A stretch of 30,828 nt of DNA from Candidatus Saccharimonadota bacterium (GTDB taxonomy: Bacteria > Patescibacteriota > Saccharimonadia > Saccharimonadales > SZUA-47). A program made the position numbers and the translations under genes. The notes under the pieces are model-generated. The model ran no database searches, had not been told where the DNA came from, and worked only from the letters and a program-made list of their open reading frames with translations. Position 1 is the first letter of the stretch. The number at the start of each line of letters is the position of its first letter. Positions 22,214 to 28,668 of the stretch are shown in pieces. The DNA is taken from NCBI GenBank assembly GCA_017993025.1, contig JAGONL010000003.1, positions 405-31,232 of the forward strand, given 5' to 3'.

Positions 22214-22633
22214 TTATGGTGCTACAGGAGGTGTTACTGCTGGAACCGATACTTCAACCGGCAAAGTCGTTTCATTAGTGTTCGTATTGTGGAAATCGTA
22301 ATTATCTTCTGAATTAGGTCCGATATTCACTACAGCATCAGCAATGTTACCAGCTGTTTCACGAGCTGTCGGAGAAACTGCAAGCAACACCCCTGTGGCT
22401 AGTGCTGCTTTGCCTACATTTCTCAGAAATTTACTAGGCTTTTTATTCACTCCACCTTCAACAAAACCTTCAAGCTTCCCTTCTATCGGGCCACCAGCAA
22501 GTCTTGCTAGAACTGCTTTTTTACGTTCAGATAATGAAAGAGTTGTTGGAGGGACTGGAGTTTCGACAGGTGCAGGCCTGCCTTCTTCCTCGAAGACGCC
22601 AGGACCGTAGTTATCTTTTTGATTATTTGGCAT
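22214..22633 (-). CDS. Hypothetical single-span membrane protein, 139 aa
   Basis: Not recognised. The N-terminal 75 residues are polar and Pro-rich (RPAPVETPVPPTTLSL). A short hydrophobic helix at about residues 80-97 (VGKAALATGVLLAVS) is preceded by basic residues (KKPSKFLRN), and the C-terminal 40 residues are acidic then Thr/Val/Pro-rich. This suggests a cytoplasmic N-terminus and a small exported tail, though the helix is weak. The gene has the best promoter in the window (perfect TTGACA-17-TATAAT, 7 nt before ATG) and its own terminator, so an abundant protein from a monocistronic leaderless mRNA is predicted. Confidence 0.75.
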   Translation of the reverse strand: MPNNQKDNYGPGVFEEEGRPAPVETPVPPTTLSLSERKKAVLARLAGGPIEGKLEGFVEGGVNKKPSKFLRNVGKAALATGVLLAVSPTARETAGNIADAVVNIGPNSEDNYDFHNTNTNETTLPVEVSVPAVTPPVAP

Positions 22634-22640
22634 AAGTTGT

Positions 22641-22669
22641 ATTATACTACACGCTTATGTTTTTGTCAA
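22641..22669 (-). promoter_or_regulatory. Perfect-consensus leaderless promoter
   Basis: TTGACA (22669-22664), 17 bp, TATAAT (22646-22641), then 7 nt to the ATG ending at 22633. Both hexamers and the spacer are exact consensus. Confidence 0.85.
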
Positions 22670-22742
22670 CCCATCGTAGTGGTTCACCCTTAGACTCCAA
22701 GAAAGTTCTTGTAGCAATGTTGCGTTCCTTTAATGAGACAGT

Positions 22743-22819
22743 ACTGCTCACTGCTCACTGCTCACTGCTCACTGCTCACTGCTCACTGCTCACTGCTCAC
22801 TGCTCACTGCTCACTGCTT
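22743..22819. repeat. Heptamer tandem repeat (ACTGCTC)n
   Basis: Ten perfect copies of ACTGCTC (22743-22812) and a final ACTGCTT. The right end overlaps the 3' end of the GH1 gene, whose last codons and TGA stop (22806-22804) are formed by repeat units. Confidence 0.95.
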
Positions 22820-24105
22820 ATTTCGGCAACTTTTTCCGCATAGAATTTAGCACTTGGACGAACAGTACGCTTCATTGTTTTTCTATCTACATGAACTAGG
22901 CCAAATTGTGGCCACCAGCCATAAGCCCATTCAAAATTATCTAGAAGACTCCAGTGGTAGTAGCCTTTCAGGTCAATTCCCTCACTCAGTGCTCGTTCCA
23001 TGGCAATTATTGTCTCTTCTATCCACCACTTACGGCTTTTATCATCAGCATCGGCTAGTCCGTTTTCGGTAATTATAATTGGCTTGTTGTAGTGGGCGTC
23101 AACACGCACTAAGAGCGGATAGATACCTTCTGGCTCCATGTACCAGCCCAAATCGTTTTTAGGAAGTCCCGGATTGTCCCTATGAAAGAACGAATTTTTA
23201 CGCCCCTTATACTGCCTAAAGGAATAATAATCAGTAAAATAGTAGTTAAAACCTACGTAATCCTGATAGCGTTTTATTCGGTTTAAAAACCACCAATTCC
23301 AAGCGTAGCGCATCCATTTTGTAGCAAGGTTATCCAGGACATTCTGCGGGCGTTTTGGCTGGATATTGGCTAGCTGGGCAGCGACGCCAATTTGTAGACT
23401 TTTATCGTACTTTTTAAGAATTTTATAGACACGCTTATGGGCGACAGCAAGATTATAATACACTTTAAAAAACGTAAACCAATTTTTCTTGTTTGGTGGC
23501 CACTCGCCTGTTGCGTAGCCAAAACTGGCATAGACGTTTGGTTCGTTAAGCGTAATTATGTACTTTAGCTTGTTAATTTGAAGTTCCGCACAAACTTTGC
23601 GCACAAACCTCTCGAAAAATACAATATTTGAGCGTTTTTCAAAACCTCCCTTTTCCACAAACCACACCGGCATAGTCCAGTGCCATAGATTTAGCATTGG
23701 TACAATTCCGCGGTCTAATTGCTCCTGGATATAATTTTTGTAGTATACAAACGCTTCGGCACTCCAGATACCTTCTTCTGGTTCAATCCTGGACCACTCT
23801 ATACCAAAACGGAAGGCGTTAAGATTTAGTTTTTGCAGTATGTCTAAGTCGTGTTTATACAGTTCGGTATGCTTTATACCAACACCAGATAAATAATTTT
23901 CCGGGGTTTCGGCAGCAGCCTTAAACTTTTGCCATTCCGGTATCCAGTTCAGGCGCTGTTCAGCAGTACTCGCCAGGTGTTTAGCATTCTGGAGTTCCCA
24001 AACAGTCCATTGATTATAGGTATTACCCTCTACCTGGTGTGATGCCGTACTGGCACCCCACATAAAATCTTTTGGAAATACATTATTTTCAGTTTGTTTT
24101 TTCAT
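22804..24105 (-). CDS. Glycoside hydrolase family 1 beta-glucosidase-like enzyme
   Basis: Retaining beta-glycosidase acting on beta-linked glucosides or related sugars, probably cytoplasmic since no signal peptide is present. GH1 hallmarks: FMWGASTASHQVEGNTYNQW at the N-terminus, acid/base Glu in ITLNEPNVYASFGY, nucleophile Glu in PIIITENGLADADD, and the C-terminal GYYHWSLLDNFEWAYGW block of the aglycone and substrate site. 433 residues is full length. Substrate specificity (glucoside, galactoside or phospho-sugar) cannot be assigned. The C-terminal residues SSEQ and the stop come from a heptamer repeat. A TACAAT ends 8 nt before the ATG, so the mRNA is leaderless. Confidence 0.92.
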   Translation of the reverse strand: MKKQTENNVFPKDFMWGASTASHQVEGNTYNQWTVWELQNAKHLASTAEQRLNWIPEWQKFKAAAETPENYLSGVGIKHTELYKHDLDILQKLNLNAFRFGIEWSRIEPEEGIWSAEAFVYYKNYIQEQLDRGIVPMLNLWHWTMPVWFVEKGGFEKRSNIVFFERFVRKVCAELQINKLKYIITLNEPNVYASFGYATGEWPPNKKNWFTFFKVYYNLAVAHKRVYKILKKYDKSLQIGVAAQLANIQPKRPQNVLDNLATKWMRYAWNWWFLNRIKRYQDYVGFNYYFTDYYSFRQYKGRKNSFFHRDNPGLPKNDLGWYMEPEGIYPLLVRVDAHYNKPIIITENGLADADDKSRKWWIEETIIAMERALSEGIDLKGYYHWSLLDNFEWAYGWWPQFGLVHVDRKTMKRTVRPSAKFYAEKVAEISSEQ

Positions 24106-24113
24106 TTACGTCT

Positions 24114-24119
24114 ATTGTA
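24114..24119 (-). promoter_or_regulatory. Predicted -10 of the GH1 gene
   Basis: TACAAT (24119-24114) lies 8 nt before the ATG. No good -35 was found, so the promoter may be weak or regulated. Confidence 0.5.
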
Positions 24120-24157
24120 TCAGAATATACCTCTGCCACTACTTTGAGGGCAAGTTT

Positions 24158-24583
24158 CTAAAGGCCAATCCAGCCAATTGCTAGTGCCATTGCCATTAAA
24201 GTTACTAGCTGATTACCTGCGGTCAGAATAGTCAGAGAAATGGGCCTTTGTTCAAAGCTGTCGTGAGTTAAAATCATGCTTAGCTGAAAACCCGCCCACA
24301 TCCAAAAACCAGACATTAAAGCTGCCTGCATCCAGCTGTAATCTTCAAAAAAATGAGAAGTCAAGTGTGTGACATGAGCCAACACATACGCCTGAAGCAA
24401 TGCGCCGACAACTGTTAACACCCATGCACTTGGTGCAGGGCCCTTGTCCATTACTTTTTTATCCATTTTTATTAGTTTTCGCCAGCGTTCACCGAACACT
24501 TGTGGAGCATACCAAATCATACCAACTATAAAACTTGCAACCGTAGCTGCTAATACAGCCCAAATGTTTACCTCAAAATCCAT
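24158..24583 (-). CDS. DUF1761-family membrane protein
   Basis: Small polytopic protein of 141 residues with four hydrophobic segments. The opening VNIWAVLAATVASFIVGMIW then YAPQVFGERWRKL is typical of DUF1761: a first helix followed by a WY-P-FG-W motif. Family function is not known to me. Unlike most genes here it has a normal 5' leader: TTGACA-17-TACAGT about 30 nt upstream and AAGGGG about 8 nt before the ATG. The GH1 gene follows in the same direction with its own -10. Confidence 0.8.
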   Translation of the reverse strand: MDFEVNIWAVLAATVASFIVGMIWYAPQVFGERWRKLIKMDKKVMDKGPAPSAWVLTVVGALLQAYVLAHVTHLTSHFFEDYSWMQAALMSGFWMWAGFQLSMILTHDSFEQRPISLTILTAGNQLVTLMAMALAIGWIGL

Positions 24584-24613
24584 TACATTCCCCTTCTTTT
24601 AGTTACATTTTCA

Positions 24614-24642
24614 ACTGTAGCTCTTAAACGAAATTTTGTCAA
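24614..24642 (-). promoter_or_regulatory. Promoter of the DUF1761 gene
   Basis: TTGACA (24642-24637), 17 bp, TACAGT (24619-24614). A leader of about 25 nt follows, containing the purine run AAGGGG. Confidence 0.7.
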
Positions 24643-24673
24643 AGATTACTCTAGTGCTAGTACTTATTGTGGC

Positions 24674-24713
24674 AGGGTTTAGGGTCAAGCGAACTACTAG
24701 GCACTAGCTACGA
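24674..24713 (+). repeat. Dispersed repeat, divergent copy without promoter
   Basis: AGGGTTTAGGGT (24674-24685) identical to 632-643, followed by a CTACTAGGCACTAGCTACGAG block resembling the promoter repeat but lacking a TATACT. It lies just after the stop of the NYN gene. Confidence 0.55.
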
Positions 24714-25304
24714 GCTCTTCTTTTTCTTCTTTGAATATCCCCGATATGATAATTCATGTCTTAGAGTATCAAGACGAATAATATAACTTTCGAATGGTTT
24801 TAGTAGAGTTGAGTACCGCCAGTTTGGCGTCATTATATGTAGTAGTTTTTTGCGGTCTTTTAGATATTCAATAAGAGAATAAAAGTCACCGTCCCCGGAA
24901 ACGATAATTGCCTTGTCATAATTTGGTAGTTCTTTCATGACAAACATAACCAGCTCTGCATCAACATTGCCCTTCGTTGGTGGCTTATCTTTGTCTTCCC
25001 TGGCCTGCTCTTCTGCTGTAGCAAACATCTCTAAAGTCGGTTTAAGTGCAACAAGATATCCTGCCTCGTGCATTTGATTATACAAATCTTCATTCTCAGG
25101 CAGATAGCCAATAAACATATAGGCGTTTTCTACATTGTATTTTTCCTTTAAAAAAACTCTAAACTTTTTCCAGTCTAGTTTCCAGCCAGCGCGCTGAATG
25201 CCAAGGTTTAAATTTTGACTATCAATAAATGCGTAGTTAGCTTTTTTTGGAGTATTAGGTTTTTTTCTTCTGAAAGGAAACCTACTTTTATTTTCTTGGC
25301 TCAT
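24708..25304 (-). CDS. NYN-domain (LabA/DUF88) PIN-like protein
   Basis: Predicted metal-dependent RNase fold. The core starts NYAFIDSQNLNLGIQRAGW, with the first Asp of the acidic site. KGNVDAELVMFVMKEL and AIIVSGDGDFYSLIEYL give the further acidic residues. The order FIDxxN...K..D..L..D......SGDGDF is diagnostic of NYN/LabA. Both ends are Lys-rich (RRKKPNTPKK; KKKKKSS), suggesting nucleic-acid contact. It is the last gene of an apparent four-gene operon starting with rnhA, 12 nt after the hydrolase. An RNA-processing role is inferred from the family. Confidence 0.85.
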   Translation of the reverse strand: MSQENKSRFPFRRKKPNTPKKANYAFIDSQNLNLGIQRAGWKLDWKKFRVFLKEKYNVENAYMFIGYLPENEDLYNQMHEAGYLVALKPTLEMFATAEEQAREDKDKPPTKGNVDAELVMFVMKELPNYDKAIIVSGDGDFYSLIEYLKDRKKLLHIMTPNWRYSTLLKPFESYIIRLDTLRHELSYRGYSKKKKKSS

Positions 25305-25316
25305 ACCAACATCATA

Positions 25317-25880
25317 TCAGGAAAGTTGGTCAAGTAGTGCCGGAAATTTATTGTACTCTGGACTCTTGTCCAAATTAAAATGCCCTTGCCCCGGCATGAC
25401 TACTAATTTTCCAAGCGTTTTTTTACTTAAAAATTCAGCATGACTCAGCGGGCAGTATGGGTCGTCGTCTGAATGAATAAAAACTATATTGTTACAATTT
25501 TGCTTTATTTTATCAAAATTAAAAGGTATGTCGAAAATCCTGTCGTTGGCATGAAAATTTACTACGTCATGTAAATACTCTAAATCTTTATAAACACCAA
25601 CAGATATTATTTGGTGAACTTTGTGTGTAAAATCTTGTGCAAGTACTAAAACCGCAACCGCACCAGAAGAATGCCCAATAAGCGTCGTGTCCTGATTTAT
25701 TTCAAATGGACAATTATCTAAAATGTAGTCCGTCCACTCAATTAAACTTGGGTAATCTGCATTTGGCAAATCCGGCACCCACACTACAAACTCCTTTTGC
25801 TCTAACTGTGCTTTTAACCACTGTAGCCATCCACCATTAGAACTACTTTGCGTACCATGTAGTAGTATTGCGGTTTTCAT
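25317..25880 (-). CDS. RBBP9/YdeN-type alpha/beta serine hydrolase
   Basis: Small alpha/beta hydrolase of 187 residues. The N-terminal strand and oxyanion region AILLHGTQSSSNGGWLQWL and the nucleophile elbow LIGHSSGAVAVL are clear. The Asp (SDDDPYCPL) and His (MPGQGHFNLD) of the triad occur at the expected C-terminal places. The fold order fits the RBBP9/YdeN group; the substrate is unknown. It starts 9 nt after the flavin reductase stop and precedes the NYN gene. Confidence 0.85.
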   Translation of the reverse strand: MKTAILLHGTQSSSNGGWLQWLKAQLEQKEFVVWVPDLPNADYPSLIEWTDYILDNCPFEINQDTTLIGHSSGAVAVLVLAQDFTHKVHQIISVGVYKDLEYLHDVVNFHANDRIFDIPFNFDKIKQNCNNIVFIHSDDDPYCPLSHAEFLSKKTLGKLVVMPGQGHFNLDKSPEYNKFPALLDQLS

Positions 25881-25889
25881 TAGAAACGC

Positions 25890-26423
25890 CTACTCTGTTA
25901 GTTCGCTAATGATTTTTTCGCAGCGGGTTTTTATTTCATCGCTTGTTAGCTCATAGCTATTTTCTGTTTCGGTATGGTCAGCTTTGCATGTGCCTATTAC
26001 ACTATTATGTACTTCCCCACCCATAGTTCTTGCTACTATTACAAGTTGTTGTGACGCCTGCACAGCATTGCGTGGTCCGGAGGAATTACTACACAGAAGT
26101 ATCTTCTTTCCCTCTAACGCTGGACCGTCTAAATTATCCAACGCTGACTTTAGCAGTCCAGAAAAAGTGCCGTGATACAGTGGAGTTCCCAAAACAACTA
26201 AATCCGCATCTTTAATAATTTGTGCAAATTCCCGCACTTTTTCGTTATCTGACAGCATAGCGTCAGCGTGATAAATTGGGTTATTAACTGGCAGACCGAA
26301 ATTAACCAGATCAATAATTATTGCTTCATGTCTTTGACTTTTAAAAATTTGCTCTAGGTAATTAAGTGTCCCCCGTGTATGAGATTTTACAGCCGGCGAG
26401 CCATTTAACAAAACAACATTCAT
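25890..26423 (-). CDS. NADPH-dependent FMN reductase-like flavodoxin-fold protein
   Basis: Predicted FMN-binding oxidoreductase. The N-terminus VVLLNGSPAVKSHTRGT is the FMN phosphate loop, and VVLGTPLYHGTFSGLLKSAL with the LDGPALEGKKILLCSNSSG segment matches the NADPH-dependent FMN reductase family (SsuE/AzoR-like). 177 residues is typical. Its ATG overlaps the rnhA stop (TAATG), implying translational coupling. The physiological acceptor cannot be deduced. Confidence 0.87.
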   Translation of the reverse strand: MNVVLLNGSPAVKSHTRGTLNYLEQIFKSQRHEAIIIDLVNFGLPVNNPIYHADAMLSDNEKVREFAQIIKDADLVVLGTPLYHGTFSGLLKSALDNLDGPALEGKKILLCSNSSGPRNAVQASQQLVIVARTMGGEVHNSVIGTCKADHTETENSYELTSDEIKTRCEKIISELTE

Positions 26424-26845
26424 TAGTTAATCTTAGCACCTTTCCTTGCCTTGTTTGCCCACTCATCAGCAAGTTCATTACCGTCGTGTCCGACGTGGGC
26501 CTTAACCCACACAAGTTTTGCTTTTGAGTTTTCATGAAGCTCATAAAGTTCCTGCACAATGTCCAGGTTCTGAATTTCGCCCTTTGTCGATTTTTTCCAG
26601 CCTTTAGCCTTCCAGCCTGGAGCCCATTTAGTTACAACATTTATCCAAAATTCGCTGTCTGTCCAAATTTCGCAAGGTTCTCCGTTTGAATATTTTATTG
26701 CAGAGATAAGTGCCCTACCCTCCATACGAATATTAGTAGACATTTTGTCCGACCCCAAAGCCACCGGCTTAGTTCCCTCAACAACAGCAAAACCCCCGGG
26801 CCCAGGATTTGGACTACAACTTCCGTCAGTATAAAAAATGCGCAT
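26423..26845 (-). CDS. rnhA: Ribonuclease HI
   Basis: Degrades RNA in RNA-DNA hybrids during replication. Catalytic residues are visible: Asp7 in FYTDGSCSPNPGPGG, Glu in RMEGRALISAI (about 42), Asp in IWTDSEFWIN (about 63), and the C-terminal Asp of HVGHDGNELADEWANKA together with the mobile His. The basic handle (GWKAKGWKKSTKG) is present. 140 residues is slightly short but complete. It heads a four-gene operon and has a leaderless start, TATACT ending 6 nt before the ATG. Confidence 0.95.
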   Translation of the reverse strand: MRIFYTDGSCSPNPGPGGFAVVEGTKPVALGSDKMSTNIRMEGRALISAIKYSNGEPCEIWTDSEFWINVVTKWAPGWKAKGWKKSTKGEIQNLDIVQELYELHENSKAKLVWVKAHVGHDGNELADEWANKARKGAKIN

Positions 26846-26851
26846 GGAACT

Positions 26852-26857
26852 AGTATA
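26852..26857 (-). promoter_or_regulatory. Predicted -10 of the rnhA operon
   Basis: TATACT (26857-26852), 6 nt before the ATG ending at 26845. The -35 is poor. Confidence 0.5.
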
Positions 26858-26890
26858 ACGTATTTCGTAGTAGGTATACCGTATCTTTAA

Positions 26891-27271
26891 TTACATTTTA
26901 CAGTTGTTTTTAAACCAATTCGCTATTTCTGGTATGTCAAGATGTTCAATCGCAATTCTGACCGCAAAATCTTCCAGTTCTTTTGGCTCCGCAATTAATT
27001 TGTAGCCATTTTTTAAAAGAAATGTCGACGCCGAAGCAATACCGCTTCTTTTATTTCCATCAACAAATAAATGATCGGCTATTAAATTACGTGAATATAC
27101 AGCAGCTTTTAGAAAAATATCAGGATATTGCTCGACGCCAAATGCGGTTTGTTTTGGTGCTTCTACAACTGACTTAAGCCTGTTTTCATCTCTTATTCCA
27201 TGACGGCCACCATAGTCTTCGATAAGTCGGAAGTGCATGTATAAGATATCTTCTGCAGTAAGATAGTACAT
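26891..27271 (-). CDS. doc: Doc (death-on-curing) Fic-fold toxin
   Basis: Predicted toxin; Doc phosphorylates and inactivates EF-Tu in the P1 system. The Fic/Doc catalytic motif is present as HLFVDGNKRSG (canonical HxFx[D/E]GNKR). The N-terminal YYLTAEDILYMHFRLIEDYG and GIRDENRLKSVVEAPK are typical of Doc. 126 residues is the family's usual size, without the inhibitory helix of larger Fic proteins, so a separate antitoxin is required. Its ATG overlaps the stop of the antitoxin gene by 1 nt (TAATG). Confidence 0.92.
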   Translation of the reverse strand: MYYLTAEDILYMHFRLIEDYGGRHGIRDENRLKSVVEAPKQTAFGVEQYPDIFLKAAVYSRNLIADHLFVDGNKRSGIASASTFLLKNGYKLIAEPKELEDFAVRIAIEHLDIPEIANWFKNNCKM

Positions 27272-27501
27272 TATCGACCGGCAAGGTTTTTTAGAGCGCT
27301 ATCGTACTGTTTAGCAAATTTATCATAATCAGCAGCAATGCCAATATTATTTTCAAGCTTTTGACCCTCTATTATTTCATGGCTAGACCTTACTAATTGG
27401 CCAGGCTTTAAACCGTAAAGCTTTGCTTCTTTGGCTGGGATAGTTACAGCAACGCTATCGCCTACTTTTATAATTTTTTGGATAGATTCTATTGTTTTCA
27501 T
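27271..27501 (-). CDS. AbrB/MazE-type antitoxin of the Doc toxin
   Basis: 76-residue protein. The N-terminal 45 residues form a SpoVT/AbrB swapped-hairpin DNA-binding domain (IQKIIKVGDSVAVTIPAKEA then LYGLKPGQLV). The C-terminal tail DYDKFAKQYDSALKNLAGR resembles the Doc-wrapping helix of Phd-type antitoxins. It precedes doc with a 1-nt overlap, the normal antitoxin-first order. It should repress its own promoter and be unstable; both are inferred. Classical Doc partners are Phd/YefM, so the AbrB fold is a domain swap. The mRNA is leaderless: TATGAT ends 6 nt before the ATG. Confidence 0.85.
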   Translation of the reverse strand: MKTIESIQKIIKVGDSVAVTIPAKEAKLYGLKPGQLVRSSHEIIEGQKLENNIGIAADYDKFAKQYDSALKNLAGR

Positions 27502-27507
27502 ATGTTT

Positions 27508-27535
27508 ATCATAGCAAAATTAAATTATATTACAA
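27508..27535 (-). promoter_or_regulatory. Leaderless promoter of the toxin-antitoxin operon
   Basis: TTGTAA (27535-27530), 16 bp, TATGAT (27513-27508), then 6 nt to the ATG ending at 27501. The spacer and flanks are very AT-rich. Confidence 0.6.
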
Positions 27536-27540
27536 TAATA

Positions 27541-28086
27541 TTATAATGCTTTTTTCATTTTTTTGTATTCTGAGTATGTCATATAGGTTGACGTGTCCTT
27601 TACTTTATCTACAAATAATATTCCGTTAAGGTGATCTACTTCGTGCTGAATCACGTGTGCCGCCAACCCACTGAAAACTTTTTTATGGCTTACAGCATTT
27701 TCATCCAGATATTCTAGTTCAACTTTTTTGTACCGTGGTACTTTTGCAAACAAGCCATCCTTCCCTTCACCGCTACTAATACAGCCTTCCCACATTTGTG
27801 ATTTGCGACCAAAAACTTTAGTGATTTTTGGATTAATAATCACCAAACTTAAACGCTCAATGTCCGGGCGCACTTTAGTTTTTTGAAGTTCAATTACTGC
27901 TAGCGAAATAGACTCTCCAACCTGTGTTGATGCAAGACCTATCCCGAGTTTTTTGTCTAAAAGTAGACTTTGCATTTCGCCAATATGTTTTTTGGTGTCG
28001 GGGTTTAATATCTGAGTTTTACTAAGTGGTTTTGTTTGCATGCGCAAAACAGGATTCCCGAATTGAGCAATTGTAAGCTTATTCAT
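27541..28086 (-). CDS. def: Peptide deformylase
   Basis: Removes the formyl group from the initiator methionine of new proteins. The three metal-site motifs are present: GIGLASTQVG (usual GxGLAAPQ, here with Ser-Thr for Ala-Pro), EGCISSG with the metal-binding Cys, and HVIQHEVDHLNG with the HExxH pair. I start it at ATG 28086 (MNKLTIAQFG), because the longer frame from 28107 would place the TATAAT at 28099-28094 inside the coding region. From 28086 the protein has 181 residues, normal for type 1-like deformylases. The ProThr-to-SerThr change in motif 1 is a mild oddity. Confidence 0.92.
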   Translation of the reverse strand: MNKLTIAQFGNPVLRMQTKPLSKTQILNPDTKKHIGEMQSLLLDKKLGIGLASTQVGESISLAVIELQKTKVRPDIERLSLVIINPKITKVFGRKSQMWEGCISSGEGKDGLFAKVPRYKKVELEYLDENAVSHKKVFSGLAAHVIQHEVDHLNGILFVDKVKDTSTYMTYSEYKKMKKAL

Positions 28087-28093
28087 TGTCATC

Positions 28094-28099
28094 ATTATA
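28094..28099 (-). promoter_or_regulatory. Predicted -10 of def
   Basis: Perfect TATAAT (28099-28094), 7 nt before the ATG at 28086. No convincing -35 is seen at 17 bp. Confidence 0.55.
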
Positions 28100-28137
28100 T
28101 ACCGCAACTTAACTTAATCACCACAGAATGGGCTTTT

Positions 28138-28380
28138 CACACCATAACCTGAAAGGGGCTAGTGCCAGCCCCTTAAACCCCACGCCATACTTTTCCCTAC
28201 AGGCGCAAAAGTATGCAAAAGCCCCGCAGCGGGCAAGAATAACACTATGAACATATACTAAAATGTACCGTTCCTGCGGAACGACAAGCGGTCAAAAATG
28301 GTTATATTTACTGACTATTTTTAACAAGTCCTCGGAAGTGACTCGATACATTTAGTATAAATTCATCGGTTTTCTTGCTT
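28138..28380 (-). ncRNA. Structured intergenic element, ~240-nt family, copy 2
   Basis: On the - strand it begins with GAAAACCGATGAA and a TCGAGTCA block like copy 1. Its outer stem ACTAAaATGTA (28257-28267) pairs with TACATTTAGT (28347-28356), with one bulged A. A GTTCC/GGAAC hairpin (28270-28282) and the conserved CGCTTGTC follow. The G-rich stretch and the CATACTTTT/AAAAGTATG hairpin (28188-28215) correspond to the copy 1 hairpin. The final hairpin is GGGGCT/AGCCCC. Confidence 0.5.
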
Positions 28381-28387
28381 TATGCTG

Positions 28388-28402
28388 GAGCTACTGTAGC
28401 TC
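28388..28402. repeat. 15-nt palindrome GAGCTACTGTAGCTC
   Basis: It lies between the head-to-head elements at 28138-28380 and 28396-28645. The same 15-mer occurs at 19965-19979 at the edge of inverted repeat A, linking the two kinds of intergenic element. Confidence 0.8.
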
Positions 28403-28645
28403 AATCACCCCTTGAAATACTGATTCATGACAATCAACCACTTCTGAGACAAGCATTAAGCTAATTCAGAAACATACATTATTTAAATTGTTTGCTGGAC
28501 GCTTGTCGTTCTTAATGCGCAGAAGTGGCTGGTATCTGTCATGAGTTATGTATATTCAATAGGGTGTCGTTTTTTTGCCTATCGTTTTTTGCGATTAAAA
28601 AATGAGAGTCGTAGTGTGGCACGAAAAGCCACAATGTAGCTTGGC
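28396..28645 (+). ncRNA. Structured intergenic element, ~240-nt family, copy 3
   Basis: + strand orientation, head-to-head with copy 2. Nested stems: TCATGACA/TGTCATGA (28425-28432, 28537-28544), CCACTTCTG/CAGAAGTGG (28438-28446, 28520-28528), GCATTAAG/CTTAATGC (28453-28460, 28511-28518), then CAG/CTG. Unpaired AGACAA, CAGAAAC and CTGGACGCTTG are shared with copy 1. The 3' part GTGTGGC and AGCCACAATGTAGCT (28613-28640) also matches copy 1. It ends just before the ybaK stop. Confidence 0.6.
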
Positions 28646-28668
28646 GACTTGGCTAAATAGTATTATTT

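Noticed and set aside
22657..22899. ORF encoding repeated LLTAHCS
   Set aside because: It is a translation of the heptamer array on the strand opposite the GH1 gene, with no promoter or family features.
28087..28107. Longer def start at 28107
   Set aside because: It would place the TATAAT within the coding sequence, and the family homology begins after the fourth Met.
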